Both the position numbers and the translations under genes were made by a program. A model generated the notes under the pieces. The model ran no database searches. It had not been told where the DNA came from and was given only the letters and a program-made list of their open reading frames with translations. 64,000 nucleotides of DNA, taken from positions 248,001 to 312,000 of the forward strand of contig NZ_VTER01000005.1 in assembly GCF_008180445.1 (NCBI RefSeq). The letters run 5' to 3'. Origin of the DNA: Bacillus_AB infantis_B. Lineage in GTDB: Bacteria > Bacillota > Bacilli > Bacillales > Cytobacillaceae. Shown here in pieces: positions 34,835-43,093 of this stretch; positions within the stretch are counted from its first letter, which is position 1, and every line of letters begins with the position of its first letter.

Positions 34835-35936
34835 AATTTTGCACCGGTAACCTCTCCACTGCTACGAATCCGGCTGTTTTCTTGAATTTCATGTTATGGA
34901 CAAAATTTTGCAACGAGTCTGAGCAATCTATTTGATCGAGGTTAAGCCTGTTCAAAGTGTTTTTATCTATCCTAACTGATAGAATTACCGATTTTTCTAT
35001 ATGCCCGGTAGCTGGATTGAGCTGATCATCCATGGCATGGATATAGACTGTATTTAACGGTAAAAGCGCGAACATATCCCGGGCTATTCTAAGAACACAG
35101 CTGCATACATAATCTTGCTGGATATCGTAGTATTTTCCTTTCGCCATTTTTCTTCTGGAGAGTTTCCCTGTTGGTGTCAAAGAAAGCTGATCATTTGGCA
35201 CCACTTTTTCACTGTGTACATCGAATTCAACTTCCATTACATTGGGACTATCTGAAAAGAACTCAAACCCGCTTCCAAACTCCGCCAGATCATCCAACGG
35301 CGCAAATTCTTCTATCACCTGAAAATATGTATCTGTATCCCCTGCTAATACTCGTGCAGCAACCGAGCTATCTCTTTCCCACGAATTGTAATCTTCCTCA
35401 TCCGCTCTTTTGGCTTCTTGGACTTCTTGCAACAGTTTTGCCAAATCCTTGCCTTGGCTTCCGAGCAGTTTAGACATAAAACCGGGTTTATAGTTGTTTA
35501 CATTCTGGACGGCGATTTTCTCTCTTTCTCCCATTTCCCCCATTCTCTTCTGAAAAGGAGGAATCGAATTCTTGATTGCATGCCAATTAATCTCATCATC
35601 AGCTTCTTTATGAATGGAATGGATTCTTTCAATTGTATTTTCATAGCTTTCCACCGCTAGTTTGGCAGCTTCTAATTCGTTCAGTTTTTGTATTTCCTTT
35701 TGCCTAACCGCAAGTTCATCGTATCGGCGATAAGAAGAAGTCTTTCTTTTACGTCCCCCGCTAGAAGTGTAATACACTCCTGTACCTGGAATGCCGGCTG
35801 TAACCCTGCTTCCTGATCTTGAATTAACGCTATATCGCAATCCCTTCACACCAGCACTAACCCCAAGGCCTTTTGAACTAACATTTAATCGTACACCTGG
35901 TGCAACTTTAAAACTCTTTCTAAAACCAAGTCCCAT
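34833..35936 (-). CDS. DUF4236 domain-containing protein
   Basis: 367 aa. The N-terminus GLGFRKSFKVAPGVRLNVSSKGLGVSAGVKGLRYSVNSRSGSRVTAGIPGTGVYYTSS is the DUF4236 motif (FRKS...PG.R.N.S..G..., ending PGTG.YY). A basic linker, a helical central part (about 75-200) and a mixed alpha/beta C-terminal region with YYDIQQDYVCSCVLRIARDMFALLPLNTVYIHAMDD follow. No membrane helix. Biological role of DUF4236 is unknown, though it often joins other domains in phage-rich or accessory regions. RBS is GAGGTG. Stop overlaps a REP. Confidence 0.88.
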   Translation of the reverse strand: MGLGFRKSFKVAPGVRLNVSSKGLGVSAGVKGLRYSVNSRSGSRVTAGIPGTGVYYTSSGGRKRKTSSYRRYDELAVRQKEIQKLNELEAAKLAVESYENTIERIHSIHKEADDEINWHAIKNSIPPFQKRMGEMGEREKIAVQNVNNYKPGFMSKLLGSQGKDLAKLLQEVQEAKRADEEDYNSWERDSSVAARVLAGDTDTYFQVIEEFAPLDDLAEFGSGFEFFSDSPNVMEVEFDVHSEKVVPNDQLSLTPTGKLSRRKMAKGKYYDIQQDYVCSCVLRIARDMFALLPLNTVYIHAMDDQLNPATGHIEKSVILSVRIDKNTLNRLNLDQIDCSDSLQNFVHNMKFKKTAGFVAVERLPVQN

Positions 35937-36044
35937 AATTAATCACCTCTACTTCATTTTAATAGAACTCCGCAGAAAAAATACATTTTCTTCCAAAGCT
36001 ATTATATGGTATCATGACTTTATTACCATTAGGGAGGCTACATC

Positions 36045-36764
36045 TTGAAGTTTGTAAAGTATATTTTCCTGATAATCATTATTCTACTGTTATTGATCTG
36101 TATAGCCATGTCCCCACAAGCATGGATAGGCATCATCATTTTCCTTGCAGGGTATTTTTTGAATAAACTCTATCAAAAAGGCAGGATTCAATTTTCCAAA
36201 TCCAAATATCTAATGGCACTCGGTTTAATTTCAGCATTCATCCTGGTAGCCGCTTTCCCATCTGCTACATTGCCTGAAAAGGATAGTGCTGCGGATCTTA
36301 ACGTAAGTAAGGTAGCAGCAACAGCTACTGTAGACGATAGTGTTGCTGAAAAAGAGGCTGCTGAGAATGCGAAAAAGGAAGAGGAGGCCGCTAAATTAGC
36401 TGAACAGAAGAAGCAGGATGAAGCTGAAAAAGCCGCTGAGCAAAAACGTCTTGAAGAAGAGAAAAAGAAAAAAGAACAGGAAGCTGCACTTGAGGCAGAG
36501 CGTAAAAGAAAAGACCAAGAAGCTGCATTAGAAGTGGAACGTAAACGCAAGGAGCAGGAAGCCGCATTGGAAGCAGAACGTAAACGCAAAGAACAAGAAG
36601 CTGCTGAAGCTGAGGCCGAACAGACAGCTGTACAAACAGAATCATTCGCGAATTGCACAGAATTAAGAGAAGTATATCCAGATGGAGTAGACTCCAACCA
36701 TCCGGCTTATACTTCAAAGATGGACCGTGATAAGGATAATTGGGCATGCGAAAGAAGCAGATAA
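36045..36764 (+). CDS. Membrane-anchored coiled-coil protein with C-terminal Excalibur domain
   Basis: 239 aa, TTG start after GGGAGGC. Two N-terminal membrane helices (YIFLIIIILLLLICIAM and IGIIIFLAGYFLNKLY) and a third (YLMALGLISAFILVAAF) are followed by a TolA-like charged Ala/Glu/Lys coiled coil (about 95-200). The coiled coil includes three exact 13-residue repeats of the EAALEAERKRKEQ type. The end is an Excalibur calcium-binding domain (FANCTELREVYPDGVD ... DRDKDNWACERSR). Topology suggests the coiled coil and Excalibur domain face outside, reaching toward the wall. A terminator overlaps the stop codon. Related in its last domain to the 14202-14471 gene. Confidence 0.86.
   Translation: MKFVKYIFLIIIILLLLICIAMSPQAWIGIIIFLAGYFLNKLYQKGRIQFSKSKYLMALGLISAFILVAAFPSATLPEKDSAADLNVSKVAATATVDDSVAEKEAAENAKKEEEAAKLAEQKKQDEAEKAAEQKRLEEEKKKKEQEAALEAERKRKDQEAALEVERKRKEQEAALEAERKRKEQEAAEAEAEQTAVQTESFANCTELREVYPDGVDSNHPAYTSKMDRDKDNWACERSR
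36480..36596 (+). repeat. Three tandem 39-bp coding repeats
   Basis: Units at 36480-36518, 36519-36557 and 36558-36596, each encoding 13 residues (EAALEAERKRKEQ and variants), followed by a partial copy. In-frame length makes copy number variable without frameshift. Confidence 0.9.
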
Positions 36765-36779
36765 TCTGCTTCTTTTTTT
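36753..36779 (+). terminator. Rho-independent terminator overlapping the stop codon
   Basis: Stem GAAGCAGA / TCTGCTTC with loop TAA, which is the stop codon of the 36045 gene, followed by seven T. Confidence 0.9.
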
Positions 36780-36783
36780 GTAG

Positions 36784-36852
36784 GAGCCAAGGGGTCAGGT
36801 CACCTGGCCCCATCTCAATAAAAAAAGCCAAGGGGCCTGTCCCCCTGGCTCA
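36784..36852. repeat. REP-type bipartite palindrome between convergent genes
   Basis: GAGCCAAGGGGTCAGG...CTGGCCC, AATAAAAAA spacer, AGCCAAGGGG...CCCTGGCTCA. The right end is the TGA of the minus-strand monooxygenase gene. Confidence 0.93.
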
Positions 36853-37182
36853 CTCAACCACCGTATAATTCCCAATCTCCATATCTATAACATACTCCGG
36901 CTTCGGCGGCTTCCCGCCACTCTCTTTAATCTTATTCCTATGCCCCGCAATATGCTCCGGACTCTTCTCCCATGCCTTCCATGCTTCTTCTGACTCCCAG
37001 CGGATAATCATCACTACCTCTTCTTCTCCGCGGCGGGCATTCTTCACCATCAGCTCACGGCCAATGAATCCTTCTCGCTGCTCAATCAGTGATGGCCCTT
37101 CACCAGGCTTCTTTTGAAAACGATCAAGAATCTTATCAGCATTTCCTTCTGTCAATGTCCATTTGCGTATCTGTACAAACAT
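36850..37182 (-). CDS. Antibiotic biosynthesis monooxygenase-family protein (HmoA/IsdG-like)
   Basis: 110 aa, single ABM ferredoxin-like fold. It opens MFVQIRKWTLTEGNADKILDRFQ; LIEQREGFIGRELMVKN and VVMIIRWESEEAWKAWEKSPEHIAGH are typical, with the His (H97-equivalent) seen in haem-degrading members. Bacterial relatives HmoA/HmoB and IsdG cleave haem to release iron, and an iron-siderophore importer lies 1 kb away, but the family also includes other oxygenases. RBS is GGAGGGAT. The stop is in a REP. Confidence 0.82.
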   Translation of the reverse strand: MFVQIRKWTLTEGNADKILDRFQKKPGEGPSLIEQREGFIGRELMVKNARRGEEEVVMIIRWESEEAWKAWEKSPEHIAGHRNKIKESGGKPPKPEYVIDMEIGNYTVVE

Positions 37183-37202
37183 TTATATCCCTCCAATTAG
37201 TA

Positions 37203-37267
37203 AGCCACAGGGACAGACCCCTTGGCCCAGTTTCAAAATGAGCCACGGTACCTGTCCCCTCGGCTCA
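37203..37267. repeat. REP-type bipartite palindrome
   Basis: AGCCACAGGGACAG...TTGGCCC, CAAAAT spacer, GAGCCACGGTACC...CTCGGCTCA. Terminal TCA is the stop of the O-methyltransferase. Confidence 0.92.
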
Positions 37268-37900
37268 CTTCACTCTAGATACTGTCAGCCCATCCCCAAT
37301 TGGCACCAATACAGATTCCAATCTCGGGTGGTCTGCAACAGCTTGATTGAACTTTTTCATAAATTCTGTATGCCGTGTTGGTTCTCTATCCTCATCCGCC
37401 ACCGTACCTTTTGCGAGTACATTGTCACAAACGATCAATGCTCCCTCTTCCGCCAAATGAATGCAATGCTCCAGGTAGTTTTCGTAATTCTCTTTATCGG
37501 CATCTATGAAGAAGAAGTCGAACTTCTTATTGTCATCCACAAACCGGTCCAGGCTTTCCAAAGCAGGTCCAGTCAGATACGACACCCGTCCGCCAACCCC
37601 CGCTTTTTCCAGGTTACTATAGGCCAGCTGTGCATAACTTTCCACCAGTTCAAGTGAAGTCAATCTTCCTTCGCTGCCGAATCCTCTTGCAAGGCAAATT
37701 CCGCTGTACCCTCCAAGCGCCCCTATTTCAAGTACATTTTTAGCACCTGAGATGGATACCAGCATTGTCAGCACCTTTCCCGTAGATGGTGAGACAGAGA
37801 TAGACCGCATCCCATTATCAACGATGGATGAAAGAACTTCCTCCAGCAGTGCATCCTCCTTATAAAACACCGAATCAATATAATGATTTATCTGCTTCAA
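37265..37900 (-). CDS. Class I SAM-dependent O-methyltransferase
   Basis: 211 aa, of the catechol/caffeoyl-CoA O-methyltransferase family (also TrmR/YrrM-like). SAM-binding motif I is VLEIGALGGYSGICLARG; the acidic ribose-binding SLELVESYAQLAYSNLEKAG follows; the metal/catalytic DxD block is FDFFFIDADKENYENYLEHC, then ALIVCDNVLAKGTV. The frame continues upstream through a REP (MARGPVPSAHKG), but AAGGGAG is correctly spaced for the TTG at 37900, and the REP-derived part is unlikely to be protein. Substrate (small catechol-like molecule or tRNA) unknown. Confidence 0.88.
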   Translation of the reverse strand: MKQINHYIDSVFYKEDALLEEVLSSIVDNGMRSISVSPSTGKVLTMLVSISGAKNVLEIGALGGYSGICLARGFGSEGRLTSLELVESYAQLAYSNLEKAGVGGRVSYLTGPALESLDRFVDDNKKFDFFFIDADKENYENYLEHCIHLAEEGALIVCDNVLAKGTVADEDREPTRHTEFMKKFNQAVADHPRLESVLVPIGDGLTVSRVK

Positions 37901-37917
37901 TGAAATCACTCCCTTAT

Positions 37918-38060
37918 GTGCCGAGGGGACAGGTCCCCTGGCCATGTTTCAAAAAGAGCCAACGAACCCGACCCCCTGGCCCTGCTTCAAAAAGAGCCAA
38001 CGGACCCGACCCTCTGGCTCAGTCTCAAAAAAGAGCCAAGGGAACCGACCCCTTGGCTCA
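37918..38060. repeat. REP-type palindrome cluster, three units in series
   Basis: Four half-units with A-tracts before each: GTGCCGAGGGG..., GAGCCAACGAACCCGACC..., GAGCCAACGGACCCGACC... and GAGCCAAGGGAACCGACC...TTGGCTCA. Here 'CCCGACC' replaces the usual 'CTGTCCC', so loop bases differ and internal duplication is obvious. Confidence 0.93.
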
Positions 38061-38063
38061 CTT

Positions 38064-39092
38064 TTATTTCAACTCAGCCAATACTTCTTCGATCTTCGCG
38101 AGTTCGGACTGGAGTCCGCCGCCGCCCAGGTACCAAAGAGGGCCGTCAAGGTAAACGATTTTTTTGTTTTTGTAAGCTTCTGTTTTCTTGACGATTTCGT
38201 TTTCCATATCCTTGTCGATATTCGATTCGCCGCCAATTGCCGCTGTCCGGTCGATGACGAATAATACCTGCGGGTCAAACTCAAGGATTGCTTCAAAACC
38301 GAAGTTTGAACCATGTGATGAAGATTCGATATCTTCTGTTACCGGCTTGAAGCCATAATTATCATAAATGTAGCCGTAGCGTGAGTTTGTAGCAAATCCG
38401 GACAGTTGCCCTTCGTTGTACATAGTCACTAATGAAGTTTCATAGTTTCCAGAAAGTTTGTTGACTTCCTCTAGAGCAGTATCGATTTTTGCAAGATACT
38501 CTTCAGCTTCAGCTTCTTTGCCGAACATTTTTGCTGCTAGATCGACAGATGATTCGAATGTGCCCCAGTAGTCTTCCTGCGAAGTTCCGACAAACACAAC
38601 AGGAGCAATTTCTTTCAGCTCTTCGTAGAATGCTGATTGACGGCCGGAAATGAAGATCACATCCGGATCCAGTTCTGCGATGTCTTCAAGGAGAGGCTCT
38701 TTCAAGCCCCCTACGCTTGAATAATCATCAGAAGAATATTTCTCAAGGTGGGCTGGCAAAGTATTGTCTTTCGCAACGCCTGTGATTCCTTCAACACCAA
38801 GTGCATCCAGCGTATCCAGGAAACCGAAGTCAAATACGACGATATTGTCTGGCATTGTTTCAAATTCCACTTCATCAAAGTTATAAGGATCTGCGCCTTT
38901 ATCTCCTTCAATTGAAGCCACTGTCGGAGATACCGTCATCGGATAAGCACCATTCTGCTCTTCTGCTGCCGCAGAAGTCTGCTCGGCTGCAGGCTTAACT
39001 TCTTTTTCTCCTGAAGCTTCCTCATCGGATCCACATGCTGCAAGCATGAGTGAAGCTGCTAGTAGTGCACTCGCGATTTTCCATTTTTTCAT
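38064..39092 (-). CDS. yclQ: Siderophore ABC transporter substrate-binding lipoprotein
   Basis: 342 aa. Lipoprotein signal MKKWKIASALLAASLMLAAC with lipobox LAAC and a Ser/Glu-rich linker. The mature part is a class III iron-siderophore binding protein (FDFGFLDTLDALGVEGITGVAKD, DPDVIFISGRQSAFYEELKEIAPVVFVG), closely like B. subtilis YclQ, which binds petrobactin. It captures ferric siderophore outside the membrane for YclNOP. A perfect Fur box and its own leader separate it from yclP, allowing extra expression. RBS AAGGGGAGAACGACAG. The stop TAA lies four bases before a REP. Confidence 0.92.
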   Translation of the reverse strand: MKKWKIASALLAASLMLAACGSDEEASGEKEVKPAAEQTSAAAEEQNGAYPMTVSPTVASIEGDKGADPYNFDEVEFETMPDNIVVFDFGFLDTLDALGVEGITGVAKDNTLPAHLEKYSSDDYSSVGGLKEPLLEDIAELDPDVIFISGRQSAFYEELKEIAPVVFVGTSQEDYWGTFESSVDLAAKMFGKEAEAEEYLAKIDTALEEVNKLSGNYETSLVTMYNEGQLSGFATNSRYGYIYDNYGFKPVTEDIESSSHGSNFGFEAILEFDPQVLFVIDRTAAIGGESNIDKDMENEIVKKTEAYKNKKIVYLDGPLWYLGGGGLQSELAKIEEVLAELK

Positions 39093-39131
39093 CTGTCGTT
39101 CTCCCCTTGCTATGTATTTGGTATTTGATGA

Positions 39132-39146
39132 TGATAATCATTATCA
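39132..39146. promoter_or_regulatory. Fur box upstream of yclQ
   Basis: TGATAATCATTATCA is a perfect 7-1-7 inverted repeat, the core of the Bacillus Fur consensus, 40 bases before the yclQ start. A second weaker site (TGATAACAATTCTCA, 39148-39162) follows directly. Confidence 0.92.
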
Positions 39147-39219
39147 CTGATAACAATTCTCATTATAGAGCCGGTAAATCTCAAAGTCAACTAGATTTAT
39201 AAATAATTTTGATTTTTTG

Positions 39220-39275
39220 TAAAAAAAAGACAATCTCCGCAAAACAGCCTTCTAGTAGACTATTTTGCAGAGACT
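39220..39275 (-). terminator. Attenuating terminator between yclP and yclQ
   Basis: Minus-strand stem AGTCTCTGCAAAATAG / CTGTTTTGCGGAGATT with a 12-base loop, followed by TCTTTTTTTT. It lies after yclP and before the yclQ Fur box, so would reduce read-through into yclQ. Confidence 0.88.
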
Positions 39276-39288
39276 GCCCATAAATTTT

Positions 39289-40056
39289 TCAAGCATGCGA
39301 ATTAAAATAAACACAGATGCGGCATCCATTCTGCTCCTGAATAGGAATGTCCATATCGTAAATCTCGCGCAACGCATCAGAATTAATAATCTCATGGGTC
39401 TTCCCGTTCTTCACGAGCTTCCCATTTTTCAAAGCCACAATGCGGTCCGAATACACAGACGCAAAGTTAATATCATGCAGCACAATGACAACCGTTTTTC
39501 CAAGCTCATCAACGAGCCTGCGCAAAATTTTCATAATCTGGACAGAGTGCTTCATATCAAGGTTATTGAGCGGCTCATCAAGCAAAATATAATCCGTATC
39601 CTGGGCAATGACCATGGCAATGAACGCACGCTGCTTCTGCCCGCCTGACAGTTCATCCAGAAACTGATCCTGCATTTCCAGCAGATTCATATATTCCAGC
39701 GCCTGCTCAACGAGTTTTTCATCCTCGGCTGTCAGGCGGCCTTTTGAATACGGATAGCGGCCAAACGAAACCAGCTCGCGCACGGTCAAACGGACATTGA
39801 TATAATTGGACTGCTTCAAAATGGATACGCGTTTGGCGAACCCATTGGACTTCCATTTTTTTATATTGTTTTTATCCAACAGAACTTCACCTGTATCTGA
39901 ATCCAATAGACGGCTTACCATCGAAAGAAGCGTCGATTTACCAGCACCATTCGGCCCGATGAATGACGTAATCGTCCCCGGCTCGATTGTGACCGACACA
40001 TCCTCCACAACAGGCTTTTTGCCAAAATGCTTTGTGAGACCCTTGATTTCTATCAT
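39289..40056 (-). CDS. yclP: Iron-siderophore ABC transporter ATP-binding protein
   Basis: 255 aa ATPase of the FecE/FepC type. Walker A GPNGAGKS (residues 35-42), Q-loop LKQSNYINVRLTV, signature LSGGQKQRAFIAMV (about 137), Walker B YILLDEPLNNLD (about 155-166), H-loop VIVLHDINFA. It powers ferric siderophore import through YclN and YclO. Start ATG overlaps yclO's stop by four bases. A terminator follows before yclQ. Confidence 0.94.
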   Translation of the reverse strand: MIEIKGLTKHFGKKPVVEDVSVTIEPGTITSFIGPNGAGKSTLLSMVSRLLDSDTGEVLLDKNNIKKWKSNGFAKRVSILKQSNYINVRLTVRELVSFGRYPYSKGRLTAEDEKLVEQALEYMNLLEMQDQFLDELSGGQKQRAFIAMVIAQDTDYILLDEPLNNLDMKHSVQIMKILRRLVDELGKTVVIVLHDINFASVYSDRIVALKNGKLVKNGKTHEIINSDALREIYDMDIPIQEQNGCRICVYFNSHA

Positions 40057-41009
40057 CCTGCTGACCTGCTTTCTTTTAATAATAAGTAAATAAAGTAAAC
40101 GCCGCCGACAAAATTGATAATCACACTTAAAGTGGTACGAAGTTCAAAAATATGTTCCACAAGGAATTGCCCGCCGACCAGGGCAATGATACTGATCAGG
40201 CTGGCACCCAATATCAGCACAGAATGCTTATAGGTCGCCAAAAATTGATAAGACAGATTGGCTACAATCAGGCCAAAGAACGTAATCGGCCCCACTAATG
40301 CGGTCGAAGTGGCAATCAGCACGGACGACAGGATCAGAATATTCATCACCATGCGGTCATAGTTGATGCCAAGATTCATCGCATTGTCGCGTCCAAGCGA
40401 CATCACATCCAGCTGCCCCATGATTCGGAATCCGTAGATGAACGCCACGAGCAGGATGCCGGCCGCTATCATTAATAAATCAGATTTCACATTGGTAAAA
40501 GTCGCAAACAAGCGGCTTTGAAGGCTTAAATATTCAACTGGATCGATGATAACCTGCAGGAAAGTCACAAGGCTGCCGAGCAGCGTCCCGATGATCATCC
40601 CAATCAACAGAAGCAGATATATAGGATACTTATCAGCCCTGAATAAGAAGCGATAGAGCAGGAGCGCAAACAGGACCATCGCAAAAATCGCTGTGCCGAA
40701 ATTCAAATATTTATTCAGCACCCAGACAGACATTGATCCGCCGAAAAAGTAGATCAGGGTCTGCACCACTTCATACATGGAGCCAAGCCCCATCATCGAA
40801 GGCGTCAGGATGCGGTTATGGGTGATCGTCTGGAACACGACGGTCGAATACGCTATCGCCGTTCCGGTTATCACCATCGCGGCTATTTTCATCATCCGCC
40901 TTGGGAAGGCGTAATCAAAGCCGCCTTTAATATCGTAAAAAGCATAGAATAATATACTAACAATGGCCAGCACGGCAAGGAATATCAGCTTCGTACTATT
41001 TTTTCGCAT
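40053..41009 (-). CDS. yclO: Iron-siderophore ABC transporter permease
   Basis: 318 aa FecCD-family permease with about nine membrane helices. Typical blocks: GTAIAYSTVVFQTITHNRILTPSMMGLGSMYEVVQTLIYFFGG and LGRDNAMNLGINYDRMVMNILILSSVLIATSTALVGPITFFGLIVANLSYQ, the latter with the coupling-helix 'G' motif that meets YclP. Works as a heterodimer with YclN. Start ATG 41009 after GGGGGAG overlaps yclN by 14 bases. Confidence 0.93.
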   Translation of the reverse strand: MRKNSTKLIFLAVLAIVSILFYAFYDIKGGFDYAFPRRMMKIAAMVITGTAIAYSTVVFQTITHNRILTPSMMGLGSMYEVVQTLIYFFGGSMSVWVLNKYLNFGTAIFAMVLFALLLYRFLFRADKYPIYLLLLIGMIIGTLLGSLVTFLQVIIDPVEYLSLQSRLFATFTNVKSDLLMIAAGILLVAFIYGFRIMGQLDVMSLGRDNAMNLGINYDRMVMNILILSSVLIATSTALVGPITFFGLIVANLSYQFLATYKHSVLILGASLISIIALVGGQFLVEHIFELRTTLSVIINFVGGVYFIYLLLKESRSAG

Positions 41010-41952
41010 ATGCTCTCCCCCTAAACAGCATAATTAAGAAGATCGCACTGCCGATTACTGCCACTGTTACATTGACCGGAATCTCGTATGGATGGATCAC
41101 AATCCGCCCGATGATGTCGCAAATGAGCAGGAAAACAATCCCCAATAAAGCGGTATGCGGGATGGATTTGCGCAAATTATCGCCCAGATAAAGCGAAACG
41201 ATATTCGGCACAATCAGCCCCAGGAACGGAATGACACCGACTGTCAGCACGACAGTTGTAGAAATAACGGCAACCAGGATAAGCCCTAGGTTCAGCACAA
41301 CCTTATAGCTCAAGCCCAGATTCTTCGCAAAATCCTCGCCCATACCTGCCACCGTGAACTTATTCGCGTAAATATACGCCAGGATCACCGCTGGAACACT
41401 TATGTATAAAAGCTCATACCGGCCGGAAATCACTAACGTGAAGCTCCCCATCAGCCAGGAAGAAATATTCTGGAGCAGGTCTGCCTCATAAGCAAAAAAC
41501 GTCGTGATCGAGGATAAAATATTCCCATACATAATCCCGACCAGCGGCACAAAAATAACATCCTTGAACTTCACCCGGTCGAGAATCTGCATGAAAACAA
41601 ATGTCCCCGCCAAAGCAAACGCAAAGCTGAAAAGCACCTGCTGCGTATACGTCACATTCGTAAAAAACAGCATCGAAATCAAAATCCCCAGCTTCGCTGC
41701 ATCCAGCGTACCGGCCGTCGTCGGCGACACAAACTTATTCCGGCTCAAAGACTGCATAATCAGACCGGCAATACTCATCCCCGCCCCAGCCAAAATGATC
41801 GCCATCAAACGCGGCACCCGGCTGATCAGGAAAATCTGCGCCTCATCCGACTCCCAATCAAGCAAATCACTGACCCTGATATCAATCGCCCCAATAAAAA
41901 GCGACACACCAGACAAAACCAAAGCTGCAATTCCCAAAACCCATAATTTCAT
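40996..41952 (-). CDS. yclN: Iron-siderophore ABC transporter permease, first gene of operon
   Basis: 318 aa FecCD-family permease, paralogous to the next gene. Blocks ISRVPRLMAIILAGAGMSIAGLIMQSLSRNKFVSPTTAGTLDAAKLG and VGVIPFLGLIVPNIVSLYLGDNLRKSIPHTAL are characteristic. The ATG at 41952 is chosen for its AAGAGGAT site; the frame extends to 41970 without RBS. Transcribed from a Fur-controlled promoter just upstream, with yclO and yclP. Confidence 0.93.
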   Translation of the reverse strand: MKLWVLGIAALVLSGVSLFIGAIDIRVSDLLDWESDEAQIFLISRVPRLMAIILAGAGMSIAGLIMQSLSRNKFVSPTTAGTLDAAKLGILISMLFFTNVTYTQQVLFSFAFALAGTFVFMQILDRVKFKDVIFVPLVGIMYGNILSSITTFFAYEADLLQNISSWLMGSFTLVISGRYELLYISVPAVILAYIYANKFTVAGMGEDFAKNLGLSYKVVLNLGLILVAVISTTVVLTVGVIPFLGLIVPNIVSLYLGDNLRKSIPHTALLGIVFLLICDIIGRIVIHPYEIPVNVTVAVIGSAIFLIMLFRGRAYAKK

Positions 41953-41998
41953 AGCTAATCCTCTTATCATTCTCTGTTTCTATTATCAGTGTAACAGT

Positions 41999-42013
41999 TG
42001 ATAATGATTATCA
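41999..42013. promoter_or_regulatory. Fur box upstream of yclN
   Basis: TGATAATGATTATCA, a 7-1-7 inverted repeat matching the Fur consensus, 46 bases before the yclN start codon. Iron-replete Fur would repress the yclNOP operon from here. Confidence 0.9.
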
Positions 42014-42085
42014 TCCTTATTTAGTTTTTATTATATGACAAGGATTGGGAAAAATCAAAGGGGAATTTGGGCGGGTAGGGTGTGT

Positions 42086-42227
42086 GGGCCAGGGGGTCTG
42101 GCCCTCTGGCCCAATTTCTCCCATTGAGTCACGGTGAGCCAAGGGGTGAGCCAAGGGGTGAGCCAAAGGGTCAGGTCCCCCGGCCCAATTTTCCCAAAAT
42201 GAGCCATGGTACCTGTCCCCACGGCTT
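42086..42227. repeat. REP-type palindrome cluster downstream of the RAYT gene
   Basis: GGGCCAGGGGGTCTG...CTGGCCC, then three near-exact 12-base copies of GTGAGCCAAGGG (42134-42169) leading into a unit ...TCAGG...CCGGCCC, then GAGCCATGGTACC...ACGGCTT. The last half abuts the RAYT stop codon (TGAAGCC on the minus strand). Confidence 0.93.
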
Positions 42228-42988
42228 CAACCCAATCGCTGAATCACACTTCTCGATACCCCCGTAACTCTCGATAATTGTCTGTCAGAGACTCCCTCTA
42301 GTCTTCTTAACTCTTTTAAAATCGTATTTCGCTGCGGTTTATTCATTTGCTGCAGCATACTGGTATGATGAATTCCGATTTCACGTATATAGCTGATCAG
42401 TTGTTCATCTGTTTTACGTGAGCGCGGGTTATCCTCCAGGCATTCATCCTGGTTTAGTGCAGTCATATATTCTTTAAATAAGGTTATGGATTCGTCTTTG
42501 TTTTGGGAGAATAATTTAAGGGCAGCCGCGGTGTTTAATGGGCTTGATGGGGAAGTATATTCATGGATACTGGTCCATTTACTGGAGAATGCAGTCCTGG
42601 CCAGACCAGCTTTCAGAGGGTTTTGGTGAATATAGCGGATTACTTTGAGGAAATAAGGTGTGGTTTCAACATTTTCACTTCGGAACCGGCCTTGAAACAA
42701 GTGCCCGCAGCGATCGTATTTTGTGTTATACCAATAAACATAGCTTGAGCTGAGGTTTTTGACTATATCCGATAAAGCTGTTTCTTTTTCTTTCAGCAGC
42801 AGGTGAACGTGGTTATCCATAAGGCAGTAAGCGAAAAGATCGAAATCATATTTCTTCTTATACTTCCATATCGTATAAATAAATCGCCGCCTGTCTTCAT
42901 CATCTTCAAAAATCGTCTGCTTATTGATCCCCCTTAACATGACATGATATATGCCGGTCACACTCTTCTTCCTAGATTGTCTAGGCAT
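42227..42988 (-). CDS. REP-associated tyrosine transposase (RAYT, Y1_Tnp/HUH family)
   Basis: 253 aa single-domain HUH transposase with a C-terminal extension. It opens MPRQSRKKSVTGIYHVMLRGINKQ, the classic TnpA-REP start. The HUH metal site is CLMDNHVHLLL (H60, H62). The catalytic tyrosine is probably Y119 in VIRYIHQNPLKAGL, preceded by GHLFQGRFRSE. The C-terminal ~80 residues look like a helix-turn-helix (LEGVSDRQLSRVTGVSRSVIQRLG). RAYTs nick and join single-stranded REP hairpins. This one is flanked by REPs of the window-wide family and ends in one. The ATG at 42988 has a perfect GGAGGTG; the frame upstream runs into a REP and is non-coding. Domesticated, single-copy here. Confidence 0.93.
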   Translation of the reverse strand: MPRQSRKKSVTGIYHVMLRGINKQTIFEDDEDRRRFIYTIWKYKKKYDFDLFAYCLMDNHVHLLLKEKETALSDIVKNLSSSYVYWYNTKYDRCGHLFQGRFRSENVETTPYFLKVIRYIHQNPLKAGLARTAFSSKWTSIHEYTSPSSPLNTAAALKLFSQNKDESITLFKEYMTALNQDECLEDNPRSRKTDEQLISYIREIGIHHTSMLQQMNKPQRNTILKELRRLEGVSDRQLSRVTGVSRSVIQRLG

Positions 42989-43011
42989 TTGGCACCTCCA
43001 TTCTCTAGCTG

Positions 43012-43043
43012 CAGGGACTGGCCATCCAGCCATGCAGTCCCTG
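43012..43043 (-). other. Hairpin in the RAYT leader
   Basis: CAGGGACTG and CAGTCCCTG form a perfect 9-bp stem around a 14-base loop, ending 23 bases before the RAYT start codon. The stem shares the CAGGGA/TCCCTG flavour of the REPs but is not one of them. A second small palindrome, CCTAGA-TTG-TCTAGG (42971-42985), covers codons 2-6 of the gene. Confidence 0.7.
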
Positions 43044-43093
43044 GCTTTCATAATATCTATTCGACCAAGAGATGAAAACTCCTGCACGGGGGT

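Noticed and set aside
37900..37945. N-terminal extension of the O-methyltransferase
   Set aside because: Upstream codons are translated REP sequence without an RBS; TTG 37900 has a proper site.
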